The notes below the pieces were generated by a model. It made no database searches, had not been told where the DNA came from, and worked only from the letters and a program-made list of their open reading frames with translations. Positions 35,873-47,773 of a stretch of DNA of 64,000 bases are shown piece by piece (the first letter of the stretch is position 1; every line of letters starts with the position of its first letter). This DNA comes from Eutypa lata (lineage: Eukaryota > Ascomycota > Sordariomycetes > Xylariales > Diatrypaceae). A program made the position numbers and the translations under genes. Location: positions 2,728,001 through 2,792,000 of the forward strand of contig JAKULF010000010.1 of the NCBI GenBank assembly GCA_022661535.1, in the 5' to 3' direction.

Positions 35873-37045
35873 TTACTGATTCTCTTGCGGCTGTCTTATA
35901 GTTTTGTTATGGTGTGGTGTGCGCTTATTCCCTTGGTTTTCACCGTGATGGTGGTTGTTGGCTTTGGCACGACTCTCGTTGTGGCTCTTCCAGACGAAGT
36001 TCAGAGGAGACTTGTAGTCGAGGACGCGTTTCAGCGCATCACTACATCAGAGAGTTAGCAAAATGCACGCGACCCCAAACGAGGAATGAAGGTGTACATA
36101 CCGAACTTTGTTGTTCCTCTGTCCGTCGTGACGAGTCCAGATACTGAGGACGTCCTCGCCGTTGCGCACGCTAAGCACAACGCCGCAGACCTCGTCATAT
36201 TCTTCACCGAGCTCGTTGCCTATGCATGCCATCATCGTATCGTCCCAAATGCGGTCTGCAACACCCTTCTTCAAATGTAAGATCCATTTGCCACCCGACT
36301 TGTTCTCATCGTCTTCCCATATCGGCCGGATCCCCTTCTTGAATAGATGGTAGTCTGCCTTCTCGGGCAGCATTGATGGGTGGTTTAGGTGACGATACAC
36401 AGCCCAAAACTCCTCCACTGTTGACACCTGCGCTATAGCATGAACGCTCTTCTCATACTCAACATAACCATTAGCCTTGCTGATTGGTGGTCTGAACCAG
36501 AAAACCCAGCCGTCGCGCAGTGGGTTGGCGGACTGGGAAAGAGCTTGCTGGGTTTCCATCTCGGTGATAGAACCCATGGAGGGCTTGCTGGTGGTCGAGG
36601 ATCTCATGGCGTCCTTGGCCGACTTCTCAGTAGATGGTGTTTTCACGCCACCACCAAATGGACCCATTGGTTGTTCAAAGGGGTTTCCCGAGGACTTGGG
36701 GGTTTTAGCCGAACCGGCAAATCCAAAGGCGCCGGATCCAAGACCAAATTGGTTCGCTCCACTGGTAGGAGATGTGATTCCACCACTGGGGGTCGTAGCA
36801 GTTGCGTTGAAAGGGTTCGACCGTCCATGAGAAGAAGTAGGGCCAGCGCTTCGCTTCGTGAGGGAGGAGTAATCTCGTGTAAAGGATGAGTTGTCGCCGC
36901 CATTTGAAGGCGTGGAAAGCGATAGGTTGCTGACACTATAAGAAAAAATTGCGCTGGTTAGCTAACGTAAAGCTACTAGCGCTCTAAACCTATAAACGTG
37001 GACATACTTGTTACGGCGGCTCCATATCGATTCCTTACTATCCAT
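35873..37045 (-). CDS. eIF4E-family cap-binding protein, class II-like
   Basis: Cap-binding translation factor family. Exons are 37045-37008, 36935-36102 and 36041-35873 (346 residues). The first 150 residues are Ser/Thr/Gly/Pro-rich and disordered, including repeated NPF motifs. The core has WVFWFRPP, TVEEFWAVYRHL, PIWEDDENKSGGKW (second cap-stacking Trp, about residue 219), CGVVLSVR and IWTRHDG. The first cap-stacking Trp (position 56 of human eIF4E) aligns with Tyr about 169 in ANGYVEYEK, the substitution that typifies class II members such as 4EHP, which usually repress rather than drive initiation. The C terminus is an Asn/His/Gln-rich tail. The class II assignment is inference from one residue and the overall shape. 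Confidence 0.85.
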
Positions 37046-39807
37046 GATTGTATAACTTTCCTAAAGTTCAGGTATTTCGTATACAAAGTAGGTCGTTGCC
37101 CACACAGCTCCTAAACTTGCGAAGTTCCAAAGTCGTCGAATAAAGAGCTGAGCGAGATATCAAGGTAAATGCGGCGACAGGAAATAGAAGTGTCGGTAGG
37201 TGGGGGTAGGTAGTGCGTAGGACCTAGCAGGTACAATTGGTGATGTCAGGTATAAGACAATATTATCTATCTACGTATGTATTCTTGTGGGTGAAGCGTC
37301 GAATAATGCTGTAGGTTTTTTTTATGGGATCAATCAATGCCTTGAAGAAACAAAGGCCAGAATGCTAAGTAAATAGATATAGTGATACTTTATGGTATAT
37401 TATTAGCAGTAAACGTGGTAAACGTTCAGATGGGTTTGTGAAGTAAAAGGACGAGGAGGAATTTCTTTTGGATTTCGGGTTGAATAATTTTGACGGAGAA
37501 GTTGAACTTTGAATTATCAGGAACAAGCCTACGACGAAATCGTTTTCATTCATTCCCGCCCGCCGACGGCTCCCACTAAAGTTACCTAAACTTAAAAGTC
37601 TCCCACCATGAGCCATGCCACCATCCTCTAAACGTCCTTGTACCTGAGGGGTACACAAGGCCCGGTAACACGTAATAGGGCTACTAGAAGGTACATATAC
37701 ACATGTCAGTGGTCAGTATCTTAGGTACATAAGTAAATCTACTTTTCATGTACACGTGTAACTATTTATTGTTCTATTTCTAAATGCCTATAGGTAGGTA
37801 GATATTGTTTGCTTCGATATGGACCTAAGGTAATCATTGATGTTCAGAAAGAAGGAGAACAAAGGCCATACATGCATACCTACATCACTGGGTAAATCAT
37901 CAAGCTGCATTCAGTTGAGGGGGCTTTTTAACGCCCTATGACCCTACTTGTATGTAGTATGTAGGTAGTTTAGCTCAAGACCTAATTGTGGCACCAATGC
38001 CATTCGCGCTTGAGGCTCCAGTTGCCCTCGTATGATGGGCACAAGATGCAGCAAAAGGTGGCACTTGATCATCTCCAATTGTCAATTGACTCGCAGCTCA
38101 CTTGTGCACTGCATTTATTTTTATAGTATAATCTCCATGCAGGCTTGCTGTTGTGGAGCATTCTCTATGTATGTACAATATAACAATACAACATTGAATA
38201 CCTCGACTCCATACAGACTGGAGGTGAGGTACCTACATTATGTATGTATGTAGAAGTGCACCTCTAGGTAGATGTGTCTAGTTACATACATACATACCTA
38301 CCCACTGATGGAAGAGAAACAGAAGCTATAGGTGGGCCTTGCGGGCGGTGAGCCGCGTTCGAAATTCCGAACGTCATTTTTCCTATGTTAGTGAGTGCAC
38401 CAATCTTAGCTTTGTTTTCTTTTTCTTCCTTTTTTATCAAAACATTTGAAAAGACCACACCAACTTAAAATCATCGACAGTCTGCGCTACAAAATCTCTT
38501 TTTGAAACCCCTACGCTGCTGGCGATTCCCATGTGTGTGTGTCGAGATCGACTTAATCAAATCCCTTGCCTAAAACCATCATCACGAGGGCCCTTAATTG
38601 CGTGCTACCATGATGCGATGATGACCTGAAGCAAGTATGGACATTCTCATGCATTAACAGATTTGTATTACTTCTGGGGGTATCCTTAGAAGAATATAAG
38701 GATATTAACTATGTAGGTAAGTCAAACCAAAGACTTTTTTATACTTCTTCATTTGCTAGGATGATCTGTGCATATCTGGTAATCCGATAGCTCAGCCGGC
38801 CAAGTGTATCGAGTCTGCTGTTTTAGCATTTCCGTTGGCATGGTCGAGCCTGCTGAGAAATGGCAACGACTGAGAAGCTTTTAGAGATAGGATTTCATAA
38901 GAATGGGAGCTATATTTGTGCCAACGGGTTCTAACTCAGGTCGTAGCAATATCTCTTTTTATAGGATTATTATATCTCGACTTGAAATAGCCTTGCGTTG
39001 AAGCATACACTGTAAAGGTAAGATATTCCACATTCCTCGAAGACTGCCCCTTTTAAATGATGAGTCTTTTAGCTCTAGAACAGATCAGTTCACTTCGGAT
39101 GGACCGGATGATGTTACTATTACAAAACTCTGATTCACCGAAATACAATATTCCCATTTTGAGACTCAATTTCCTGTCTTGTCGCTAACGTAACGTTGGA
39201 TAGGTAGGACTACAGAAAGTAGGCATCGTCTTCAACTTGGTATATATTAGCTCCAAACACTGTGAGCCAAGTGCAATTTAGACTATTTTATATTCACGTT
39301 TTCTCAGTCAAGGGTAGCTAGTGCGTAGGTAGATAGATTCTCATCCTTTTTAAGGGGTTTCATGGCTATAATAATATTTCTGTGTAGCACATGTTACCAG
39401 CGATATAAAGAGCTCCAAATTTGAACATGCCGTTACAGTTAAGAGTAATCATAATGGAGTGTAAAAGTCGTTATCGCGTCATCCCACTTTCCCTTCCGTA
39501 CCACATGGATACAACAAACATATCTTCACCTACGGATTCCTCTCAACTACGAAGCAAACACCGAACCGAACCCATTGGTGATAGACTCAATGGCTTCCAA
39601 CCCGCCAGAAAACCTTCCCTGTCTCACATACTATTGCCATCCTCTAGTCTCTCATTTGAGTTGACTGGTTATTCGAACCCTTCATTGTTTATAAGGTAAC
39701 TTTGTCATCTAGCGTTTCCATAGGAATAACCAATCCACATGAGCGTGCACTTGTTGCTTGTCTTCGGGTGCACTCGGGTATGATATATTGCCCTCAGATT
39801 GACCAAT
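37046..39807. other. 2.8 kb spacer between YOP1 and eIF4E-like genes
   Basis: Holds the eIF4E promoter at its left end. It has many TAC/TAGG-type tetranucleotide runs (for example 38285-38300) and pyrimidine tracts. No credible ORF is present, and no tRNA or snRNA could be folded. Confidence 0.45.
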
Positions 39808-40602
39808 TTACTGGTCCTTGCCGATCGAGTCAGCCTTGGCACGCAGGTTGGCAGCCGTCGAGCCCGACTCAGAGAAGTATCGTCCGAGGGCAGGCTGAAG
39901 GAAAGATCGAAAGACGAGTTGTGCACCGCTGAAAATGATTTAGCCTAGCTCAATGAATGCGCCACGGGGAATCTACTAACCTGAAGGCCGGGAGCGAGAG
40001 CCAAAGAAGGAAAACAAACTTGAAAGTGTAGTAAAAGGGGAACCAGTAGACGATGCTAATCAAGCTCTCAAGAACACTGCACCAAGGGTTAATAAGGGAG
40101 GAAGGAGTACCAGTTATTCCGAGACATTTTTGCTTACGTGAAAAGGGCAAAGACAACCCAGTACTGAGAACACGTTAGTCAAACGTCCATCCTAATAGAA
40201 CGACAAGAACTCACTGTTAGCCATTGGGTGTCATCAACCTTGCTAGCACTGAATAGCGCTTGCATGGAGTAATAGCCCGGGACAACAAAGCCGGCCAGAT
40301 TGGTCAGGAGCTGACCACCGAGGTTGAAGACAATGAAGAAGAAATATAGGGCACCGGCGCCGAGAACTGCATAGACCTTAGGGACCGAAGTCTGCTTCTC
40401 GATATTGTTGAGGGCTGGGTATTTGGAGAGCTGGGCAATTTTCTCAAGTTAGTATTCCAATTAAGGCGATATGAGTATATGAAGCATGAAAGATAAGTTC
40501 TCCGGACTTAGGCTTGATTGCGGGGGTCTGAGGGATTCTATGACTACATACCTCCTTGTCGAGCGAAGAGACATAATGCTGAACACGATCTTGAGCAGAC
40601 AT
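39808..40602 (-). CDS. YOP1: YOP1, DP1/REEP/HVA22-family ER-shaping protein
   Basis: Endoplasmic-reticulum membrane protein whose two hairpins wedge into the bilayer and stabilise tubule curvature, acting with reticulons. Exons are 40602-40552, 40430-40215, 40163-40138, 40076-39981 and 39928-39808 (169 residues, normal for the family). The N terminus MSAQDRVQHYVSSLDKELSK and the two long hydrophobic hairpins (AVLGAGALYFFFIVFNLGG.. and YWVVFALFTVLESLISIVYW..) are in place. An amphipathic C-terminal helix around SFLQPALGRYFSE follows. The third exon is only 26 nt. It is divergent from the RFX gene. Confidence 0.95.
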
Positions 40603-42387
40603 CTTTGCAAATTGGGGTTTTATTGATTTTCTGTTGTGAAGGTATATAACTGATGTGAGGTGTCGGTTATCGTTGGTTGGTAATGATGATGTTGTTATTC
40701 GGAGTCGATAGATGGTATTCTTAGGAATCCAATGGTGGGGGGTAATGTAAAAGAGATAGGTGATGTCAATCGGTGCAAGCTAAATAACGAGGGTCATTAG
40801 GGTTAGCAAAAGACACCTTGCTTTATTACGTGCTAACGTATTATCGCCTAGCTCGAAACAGTTAGGTAAGGGAGATAGGGAGATATAAGAAGTAAGGCTG
40901 TGTACCTTGAGATAGTATATATCCTTGTGGAAGACCGAACTTTGGATGCGAAGTCGGAAATCTATCTAGCAAGATCGTGGATGGAAGGTTTGGCTACGGA
41001 TTTTGAAAAGTTGGAAAATGGAAAGTCAGGAGCTGGCACTTGTGGAAGAAAGTATTAAGTTACGTGGGTAGTGGGCAGATGGTGGTTGGTGGGCTAGCTG
41101 GGGCGGGCGCAATGACGGTAGACCGGTGACGATTGCCAATGATGATGACTTACTAGTAATTATTAGGTAGGTAGGTATTACAGCTTGTCCATACATAAGA
41201 ATGTTGAGTACTAAAAGTATGTAGGCAGTGTACACATCTCTATTGTGCCTTGTGCGTCACCTTGACTGCCAGAGTTCAAGTGAATGTGGCTTGTTGTTCC
41301 TTTCACATGTTGGTGGTTGGCTGTATTTCTTATGTAGTAAGCGTGGGCTTTACTGCTATAGGTAAAGATTGACACCACTAGCCACACTTCACTGGCTTCA
41401 GCTGACTTACATAAGGCTCATGTATGTATGTAAGTGTAATATGCTACATATAGGTACTTAAGTATGTATAGTTATTAGTATGGCGCATAACTTATCTGAC
41501 CTATAAGTTATAGCCAAGTACTTACCTACATATTACCTCTACATATGTATGTAGGTTGTGGGTATCTGTTATACAGAAATGTATACCTAGGAATGTATAC
41601 CCAGGTGAGATTACATGCTTTGAATGTTTAGTGTTAACTACAGTAGTAGTGCATTCATGTAGTTATGTGTTTTAGCATATGATGTTATGATAATTAGTTA
41701 TACCTAATGTTCAAGATATGCAGCTATGTACCTATGTGTGTTCAGGTATTATGTTAAATGCTACTGGATACTCCGGGTACTGGAAGCGTAATCAAGAGAC
41801 TTTTGAATGTTATTGTTTGAGCTAAGTAGGTACACGTGACTCTACCGTCCCAGCCCGCCCAAGTCAATAATGTTGCCAGCCACCGCGAATTTTAATAGTG
41901 AGATTGCCCCACCAAACATGACGCGCTTGGACCACAGTTCCTTAGGTTGGTACTAGGCTCCAACCAGCCAGAACTCTTTTTCCTCAGAGGTTGGCTGCTC
42001 CAGCCGATCTTTCTGGTTGCCATTGCGACAAGCGAGCGTTCCTCAATTTTGCGGAACAACATCTGCTTTACCCTTCATTCACATCACCAGAATATCCATA
42101 ATAAGGTGTTATACATGGAATACTAACTATAGCAGTATATTCTCTTGATCCTTACATCCTATTCCTCTTCGTATTATTATTATTAGTAAATACGCGCTTG
42201 GCCTGCAGTATTTTCATCCACTCGAGTCCAGTCAAATCCACTGGGGCCGTGTTTATTTGGTGGTAAACAGATCCCACATCATGGAGACTGGTACGGCTGA
42301 CCCTCGTCCACACACATAATCGACCCCCCAGCCTCGAAACTTCCTTATCCCCCCTGACGCATCTTGATATTGTTATGCAACGTGATT
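40603..42387. promoter_or_regulatory. Divergent intergenic region of YOP1 and the RFX gene
   Basis: A 1.8 kb region with both promoters. Repeated TACATA/TAGGTA runs fill 41160-41760. An X-box-like site is at 42016-42029. No ORF is supported. Confidence 0.5.
42016..42029 (+). promoter_or_regulatory. X-box-like site upstream of the RFX gene
   Basis: GTTGCCATTGCGAC resembles the RFX target X-box GTTGCCATGGCAAC with a perfect left half and a right half that is imperfect. It lies about 360 bp before the ATG. Yeast Rfx1/Crt1 represses its own gene, so autoregulation is possible, but the imperfect half weakens it. Confidence 0.3.
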
Positions 42388-44985
42388 ATGGCTTTGTCTA
42401 ATAATCATTTAGGTTCACAGCCTCCCGAGCCTGGCGCAATGGCGCAACATCAACATCAACATCAACACCATGCCAGAAAGAGAGCACAGTCAAGAGGTTC
42501 GACTGCTTCCATTCGCAGCATCTCAACCCAACCCAACCTTGATCAGAGCTTTGCACCAAACCAAGTAGCCCAGCATCATCACCACCATCATCCAGGTGCT
42601 TTTTCGGACCAATGGAATGCCCATGAGCACAACCCGACTCATACTCACGGTCTTTCAAAGGACATGGTAGCAGCACAATCGCAGATGTCCGCAGACGAAA
42701 TTATGCTTCGCCCTGCATCGCAGCTGCAGGCTTCCCAGTCCTTTGCCATGGACTCCAGTATGCACTCATCCGTCGCATCCACTATGCCCTACACGCAGCA
42801 TCCAGGTATGCACCATCCGTTGGCACCCGAGACATTCGGTGCCGGTGCAAGCTTTACCGACCCCGATAGCCAGATGATGGATCGTGACGATGGTGAAGAT
42901 GGTGATTCGATTGCTGGCATTGCTCCTGCCGCTAAGCCTAATGCCAGTCGGACAAGCGCCAACAATGAGCTGGAGATGCGCCAGCTTTTTCAAGGAAACA
43001 AACATCGCCGACTAGAGGAGGTTGCAACTGAATTGCATGGCAATGAGCGAGGGCCCAATTCTGAGCGTACCCGTCAGGTGTTCGCGATGTTATGGTGCGT
43101 TGTACTTCGAAGTTATGGAATGTAATTTTGTGTTGGTGCTAATGGTTGTAGGATCAACAATGTGTGCACCAAAGGAAAGGGTTCTGTGCCGAGGGGTAGG
43201 GTGTATGCGAACTATGCGTCCCGATGCGCGACTGAGAGAATAACTGTCTTGAATCCCGCTAGCTTCGGAAAGCTTGTTCGCGTACTTTTCCCCGGTCTGA
43301 AGACTCGACGACTAGGCGTTCGTGGTGAATCCAAATACCATTATGTTAATTTCTCATTGGCAGAGGATCAACCCGAACTCAGAGAGCCACCAATTCAGCC
43401 GGCCATCCCCTACCCTGAGGCATCATCTTTCTCACAGACCTTTCAGTAAGTGTTCTTCTTCCTGATTAACCAATTTGTTCATAATCTCACCTTTTGTAGC
43501 ACTACAAGCGCACAATCTCCGGTACTGAATGCAGAGAAGCAATCTCTCCCTCCGTCTAACGCCCAGCATCAGCTCCAAGGTCAAGCTCTGTTAGGTTCTT
43601 CACATCCTAGATCGCATAGTCTGTATAACCAACCGGATGTCTCCAACATTGATCAACTGCATTCAACAGCATCCAAGACGACGCTGCGTTTCTCATTCGC
43701 GCCAGATCACGAGGATTTATTTCAACAGTCGGAACCGCTGAAATTGCCACGAATTGATTCCTTCCTTCCAGCCGGAACTGACCCCGATGCAGCAAAATCC
43801 TTGGTAGCCTTGTATCGATCACATTGCACGTCGCTTGTTGAGTGCATTCGGTATTGCAAAGAGAAGACCTTTTTCCACCTCTACACCTCTTTCCAGGGCA
43901 CGCTCACCATGCCGGTCCAGAAACTCTTCTCTCATCCGAACGTTGCGGCGTGGATAGAGGAGTGCGACTTTGTTCTTTATCAACGAATGATGCGAATCAT
44001 TTCTAGCCTAACTCTTCAAGTAGTCCCGAAACCAGTCCTTGACACATTGCGCAACATCTCAGAGAGATTGATTCCTCATGTCCGCGAATCATTCCAAGGC
44101 CAACCTAGACACGTAGTACAGGCTAAAGAGGCCCCTGCTACGATTTTTGCTGGTCTCTTAGACCGTGCTTTACGTGTCAATCTCACTGCTCACGCTGCTG
44201 CGAACATGCTTTCCAACCCGGCAAACCGTGATCAGATGTACTTGGACTGGATCACCATGGTTAGAATCCGCAAGGTGGCCGAATGTGTACCTACTCGTGG
44301 CATGGACGACGTAGTTAATCTTCTGTTAACCGAGATCCGAGAATTGCTAGATCCCATGAACGTTCCCTGGGAGATCGAGTGTCTTACACTCTACGGTGAT
44401 ATCGCTCTGCAGAATGGCCGCAGCTCCCATGGCGGCATTCCTGAGGATAATAGTGCGCAGAATGTGCTAGATCGATGGGTCAACTTCCTTCGATCCTTGG
44501 CAACTCGCTTTCCTTACGCGTCCCCCGAAGACATTGTGTGGTGTGTCCAGAGAGTTGGCACTGATGTGATGCGAGACCTCACTATTGCGCAGGGAAAGAG
44601 TTTCGGGTCGTGGTGGGTAACGAAGTGCTGGATTGACGAAATGATCTCTTTCCTAGCAGAGCTCGGTGGGTTCCTACAATCAAAGAGTTCAATTCCATCC
44701 AGGGCTAGCGTTCCCCAACGCTCAGTCACCAATCAGGATATCAGTCGGGAGAACTCACGGCTCAGCAACGGGAGTGATGAACTTAGTAGTACTTCGAAGG
44801 TTCCGCAATCCCAACCAGACCGGGCACCCTTTCCTTCTCTCGACGCAAATCAGCAAGAGAATTTGCACGATGACAGCGCGATCGGGATTCGGACTCCTGA
44901 AGAGGAATTGCCCATGGACAAATTCGAGTTTCAGCAGGACCGTGGCCAAGATCTACAGCTCGTCCTCGACCAGTCGCTACAGTAA
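42388..44985 (+). CDS. RFX1: RFX-family winged-helix transcription factor
   Basis: DNA-binding regulator recognising X-box sequences; the yeast counterpart Crt1 represses DNA-damage-inducible ribonucleotide reductase genes. Exons are 42388-43094, 43151-43445 and 43501-44985 (828 residues). The start MALSNNHLG is the first ATG of the long frame. The N terminus is Gln/His-rich with HQHQHQHH and a six-His run. The RFX winged helix spans about residues 215-310, built across the first splice (FAMLW|INNVCTKGKGSVPRGRVYANY) and including FGKLVRVLFPGLKTRRLG and GESKYHYV. The C-terminal 500 residues contain the conserved RFX B/C/D-like regions and end in a Ser/Gln/Glu-rich tail. DNA-binding residues appear intact. 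Confidence 0.92.
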
Positions 44986-46874
44986 ACTGTAGCTCCTCAT
45001 TTGTGGCTTCTTGCATTGCGATTTCTTACGATTCAATCTGTCTATATTACCACCGCTATATAATCCGGGGTGTTGACGGCGGTAGCTTTGCTAGTTACCT
45101 TGAGAACATGTACCCAGTGGAGTATGATGGCACGATGGTACGACTGAATACGACGGACGAAATACGGTAATCTTGGTGGGTATAGAGGTGAATTTTTCCC
45201 GGGCGCTGTCTAGGAGTTGTCTAGGAGTTGTATAGTGTTTGTTGTTCAGTTGCCCTGTCATTTGTGAACAGGAGCTTGTATGTTTTATACTTTGGCAGCT
45301 ACTCCAGCATGGATTTGGACAGGAGTTCGCTGGCTATGAGAGAAGGGCTCTTGTACCAGCCTGGGGGGCAGGCTTTGGTTTTGATGTCACGATTTGCGTG
45401 TCATAGACAAGGGGGCCACGGGGCATCAGGGCTTTTGATCATGCTGTAGGATAGCATGGTGTTTGTGATACCACTACGACTGTTTGCTTACTTGAGGGGG
45501 CTATATAGGTAGCCACCGAAATAGTAATGATATTCATTACACAACACTTGTCTGATATCCTTGATAGAGTTTGGTGTCATTTGTTAAGATAACACAATCC
45601 CAGAGCTACGCATTTATTGAGCTTCCGTTTTCTAAAAATGTGAACAAAGTTAAGAGGATATCGTCCAATGATCTCTTATAATTCCCATAGGCAATCAAGT
45701 GTATGGTTGCGATATATATGGTGGAAACGGTCTCAACATAACTCCCGAATAGATTAATCAATACTAGGGTTACTGCATTCGATTTATTGATACTCTGCTT
45801 ATTGCACTTCTGACACAAAAAAATCTTCTCTTCTCGGGCCCCTTCGAAATCAACCTTACATATACCCTAGATATCTACATATTTGGATTGGGCAGCCCAT
45901 GTCAAGTAGCAATCCCCCTTTATAAAATTTGTCGAAGAGGCGGCTGGTATATCGCGAACCCGGTGTTCTAGGTCCTTTCCCCATGCCATAAGGTTTCATG
46001 GTTTTCTAATGCAACCGAGGTTGCCTTTGTATTGCACCCTGAACAGTTCAAGTTGGTTAGCAATGCCTAAGCCATGCTAGCTTCTACATGCATATATGGC
46101 TTATCCCGCATTCGGAGCCGAGTTGGGTGATCTTCATGAGACACGCCGGAGTACAGGTTCGTCTCCATGCTTCATGATAGCCTACAGCTGCTTTGTCGCG
46201 CGCTACGTCGTTTAGAGTCGGTGAACTAACCGGTGCGGAAAGATCTAGTTGTGATGCGCTACTCGGCCGTCTCGTACACCGAGCTAACCTCTACACGAAC
46301 ATGCCTCCTATCCATTCCTAGGATATATAGCATGAGGCTAACCATTACTCTTAACAAGGTGCTACTTACTTGATGCCGTATATAATGTTCATATCCGTAA
46401 CTAAGACAGAAATATATATATAGATATGTAGGTATGGTAGGAGGGGCTTAAGCTGCGTATGAAATCCCGGGTTTAAAGGAGGAGGATGTTCGGAGAAGAC
46501 CCGGAGACCACCAGAGAACATAAACATTTAGTTACAAAATTGCACATTACAATATAAGGGGTTTCGTTAGTATCTACTTTCACTATATTTTATTAGTTGC
46601 TCCATAACTTTTCAACCAATTAAAGTGCCGGATCTTACCCTAGACTTTTGCATTCTCGACGTCGTTGTATAACCGCTTTAGGTCCTTTTTAATTGCATTT
46701 TTTTTTAGTTATTAATGCATTGTACATTTTACCTTTTAACTTTAATTATTAAGTTTTTTATTCGGTCGTCGTTAAGCATTATTACATGGCCCGCGAAAAG
46801 CTGATCAATGCATAGATCTGTGGCGTACGCGTTAGTTCGTGGCGGTGGTGGCGTCGACATCTAATCTAAATAAT
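44986..46874. other. Spacer between the RFX gene and the repeat block
   Basis: No supported gene. The last 350 bp (about 46500-46800) are strongly AT-rich, resembling decayed repeat DNA; point-mutation (RIP) damage is possible but was not measured. Confidence 0.45.
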
Positions 46875-47103
46875 CTTATCGATAAGGGCCGAAAAGGTAA
46901 GGTAACCAGCTAACCTACACTTACTTACAGACCTACCTACCTACCTACCTACCTACCTACCTAGGTAGCCAACAGCACCACTACCTAGCTGTACGGAGCT
47001 GTACGGAGCTGTACGGAGCTGTACGGAGCTGTACGGAGCTGTACGGATACGGAGCTGGCTATACGGAGCTGGCCGGATGCGGAGTTGGCTGTACGGAGCT
47101 AAA

Positions 47104-47190
47104 CAGGTAGCTTCAAGGTGCGCCGAGGAGCGGATAGGAGCTGCGAAGCAGCTACTATCTGCTCCGACCAACAACTTAAGTAAGTAGGTC
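47104..47190. repeat. Hairpin-repeat unit, copy A
   Basis: First of three near-identical units. Its centre is an inverted repeat, GAGCGGATAG-GAGCTGC-GAA-GCAGCTA-CTATCTGCTC, with a GAA loop. One C-to-T difference in the right arm (against copies B and C) would still pair as G-U in RNA. Confidence 0.85.
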
Positions 47191-47403
47191 GTCGAAGGTA
47201 GGTAGCTCGTCGAAGGTAAGTAGGTCGTCGAAGGTAGGTAGGTCGTCGAAGGTAGGTAGGTCGTCGAAGGTAGGTAGGTCGTCGAAGGTAGGTAGGTCGT
47301 CGAAGGTAGGTCGTACGGAGCTGTACGGAGCTGTATTCGGAGCTGGCTGTACAGAGCTGGCCGTATGGGACCTGTATAGAGCGGTACGGAGCCGAAGCTA
47401 TAC

Positions 47404-47490
47404 AGGTGGCTTCAAGGTGCGCCGAGGAGCGGATAGGAGCTGCGAAGCAGCTACTATCCGCTCCGACCAACAACTTAAGTAGGTAGGTCG
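47404..47490. repeat. Hairpin-repeat unit, copy B
   Basis: Second unit, with the same inverted repeat in fully complementary outer arms (GAGCGGATAG / CTATCCGCTC) and the GAA loop. It is flanked on the left by a degenerate GTACGGAGCT run. Confidence 0.85.
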
Positions 47491-47605
47491 AAGGTAGGTA
47501 GGTAGGTCGAAGGTAGGTAGGTAGGTAGGTCGAAGGTAAGTAGGTAGGTCGAAGGTAAGTAGGTAGGTAAGTTGTACGGAGCCGTACGGAGCCGTACGGA
47601 GCTGT

Positions 47606-47693
47606 ACAAGTGGCTTCAAGGTGCACCGAGGAGCGGATAGGAGCTGCGAAGCAGCTACTATCCGCTCCGACCAACAACTTAAGTAGGTAGGTC
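47606..47693. repeat. Hairpin-repeat unit, copy C
   Basis: Third unit, almost identical to copy B apart from a G-to-A change left of the hairpin (GGTGCACCG). Two or three near-identical units with diverged flanks suggest recent amplification or conversion. Confidence 0.85.
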
Positions 47694-47773
47694 AAAGGTA
47701 GGTAGGTAGGTCGAAGGTAGGTCGTTAAAAGGTAAATGTAGGTTTTATAAAGATAAATATCCTTATCGATAAG

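Larger units (their letters stand above)
46875..47773. repeat. Minisatellite and hairpin-repeat block bounded by CTTATCGATAAG palindromes
   Basis: An identical 12-bp palindrome occurs at 46875-46886 and 47762-47773. Between them lie a CTAC run (46931-46964), about ten copies of a 10-bp unit GTACGGAGCT in varying states (46991-47100), three roughly 87-bp units, and about seven copies of an 18-bp unit GTAGGTAGGTCGTCGAAG (47181-47311), with shorter versions after the second and third units. The minus strand stays open for 231 codons because the periods and strand composition avoid stops; that reading is not treated as a gene. The bounded structure could be a non-autonomous mobile element or an expanded satellite. 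Confidence 0.8.

Noticed and set aside
38780..38870. tRNA-like TAGCTCAGCCGG A box
   Set aside because: No acceptable B box or acceptor stem could be paired downstream.
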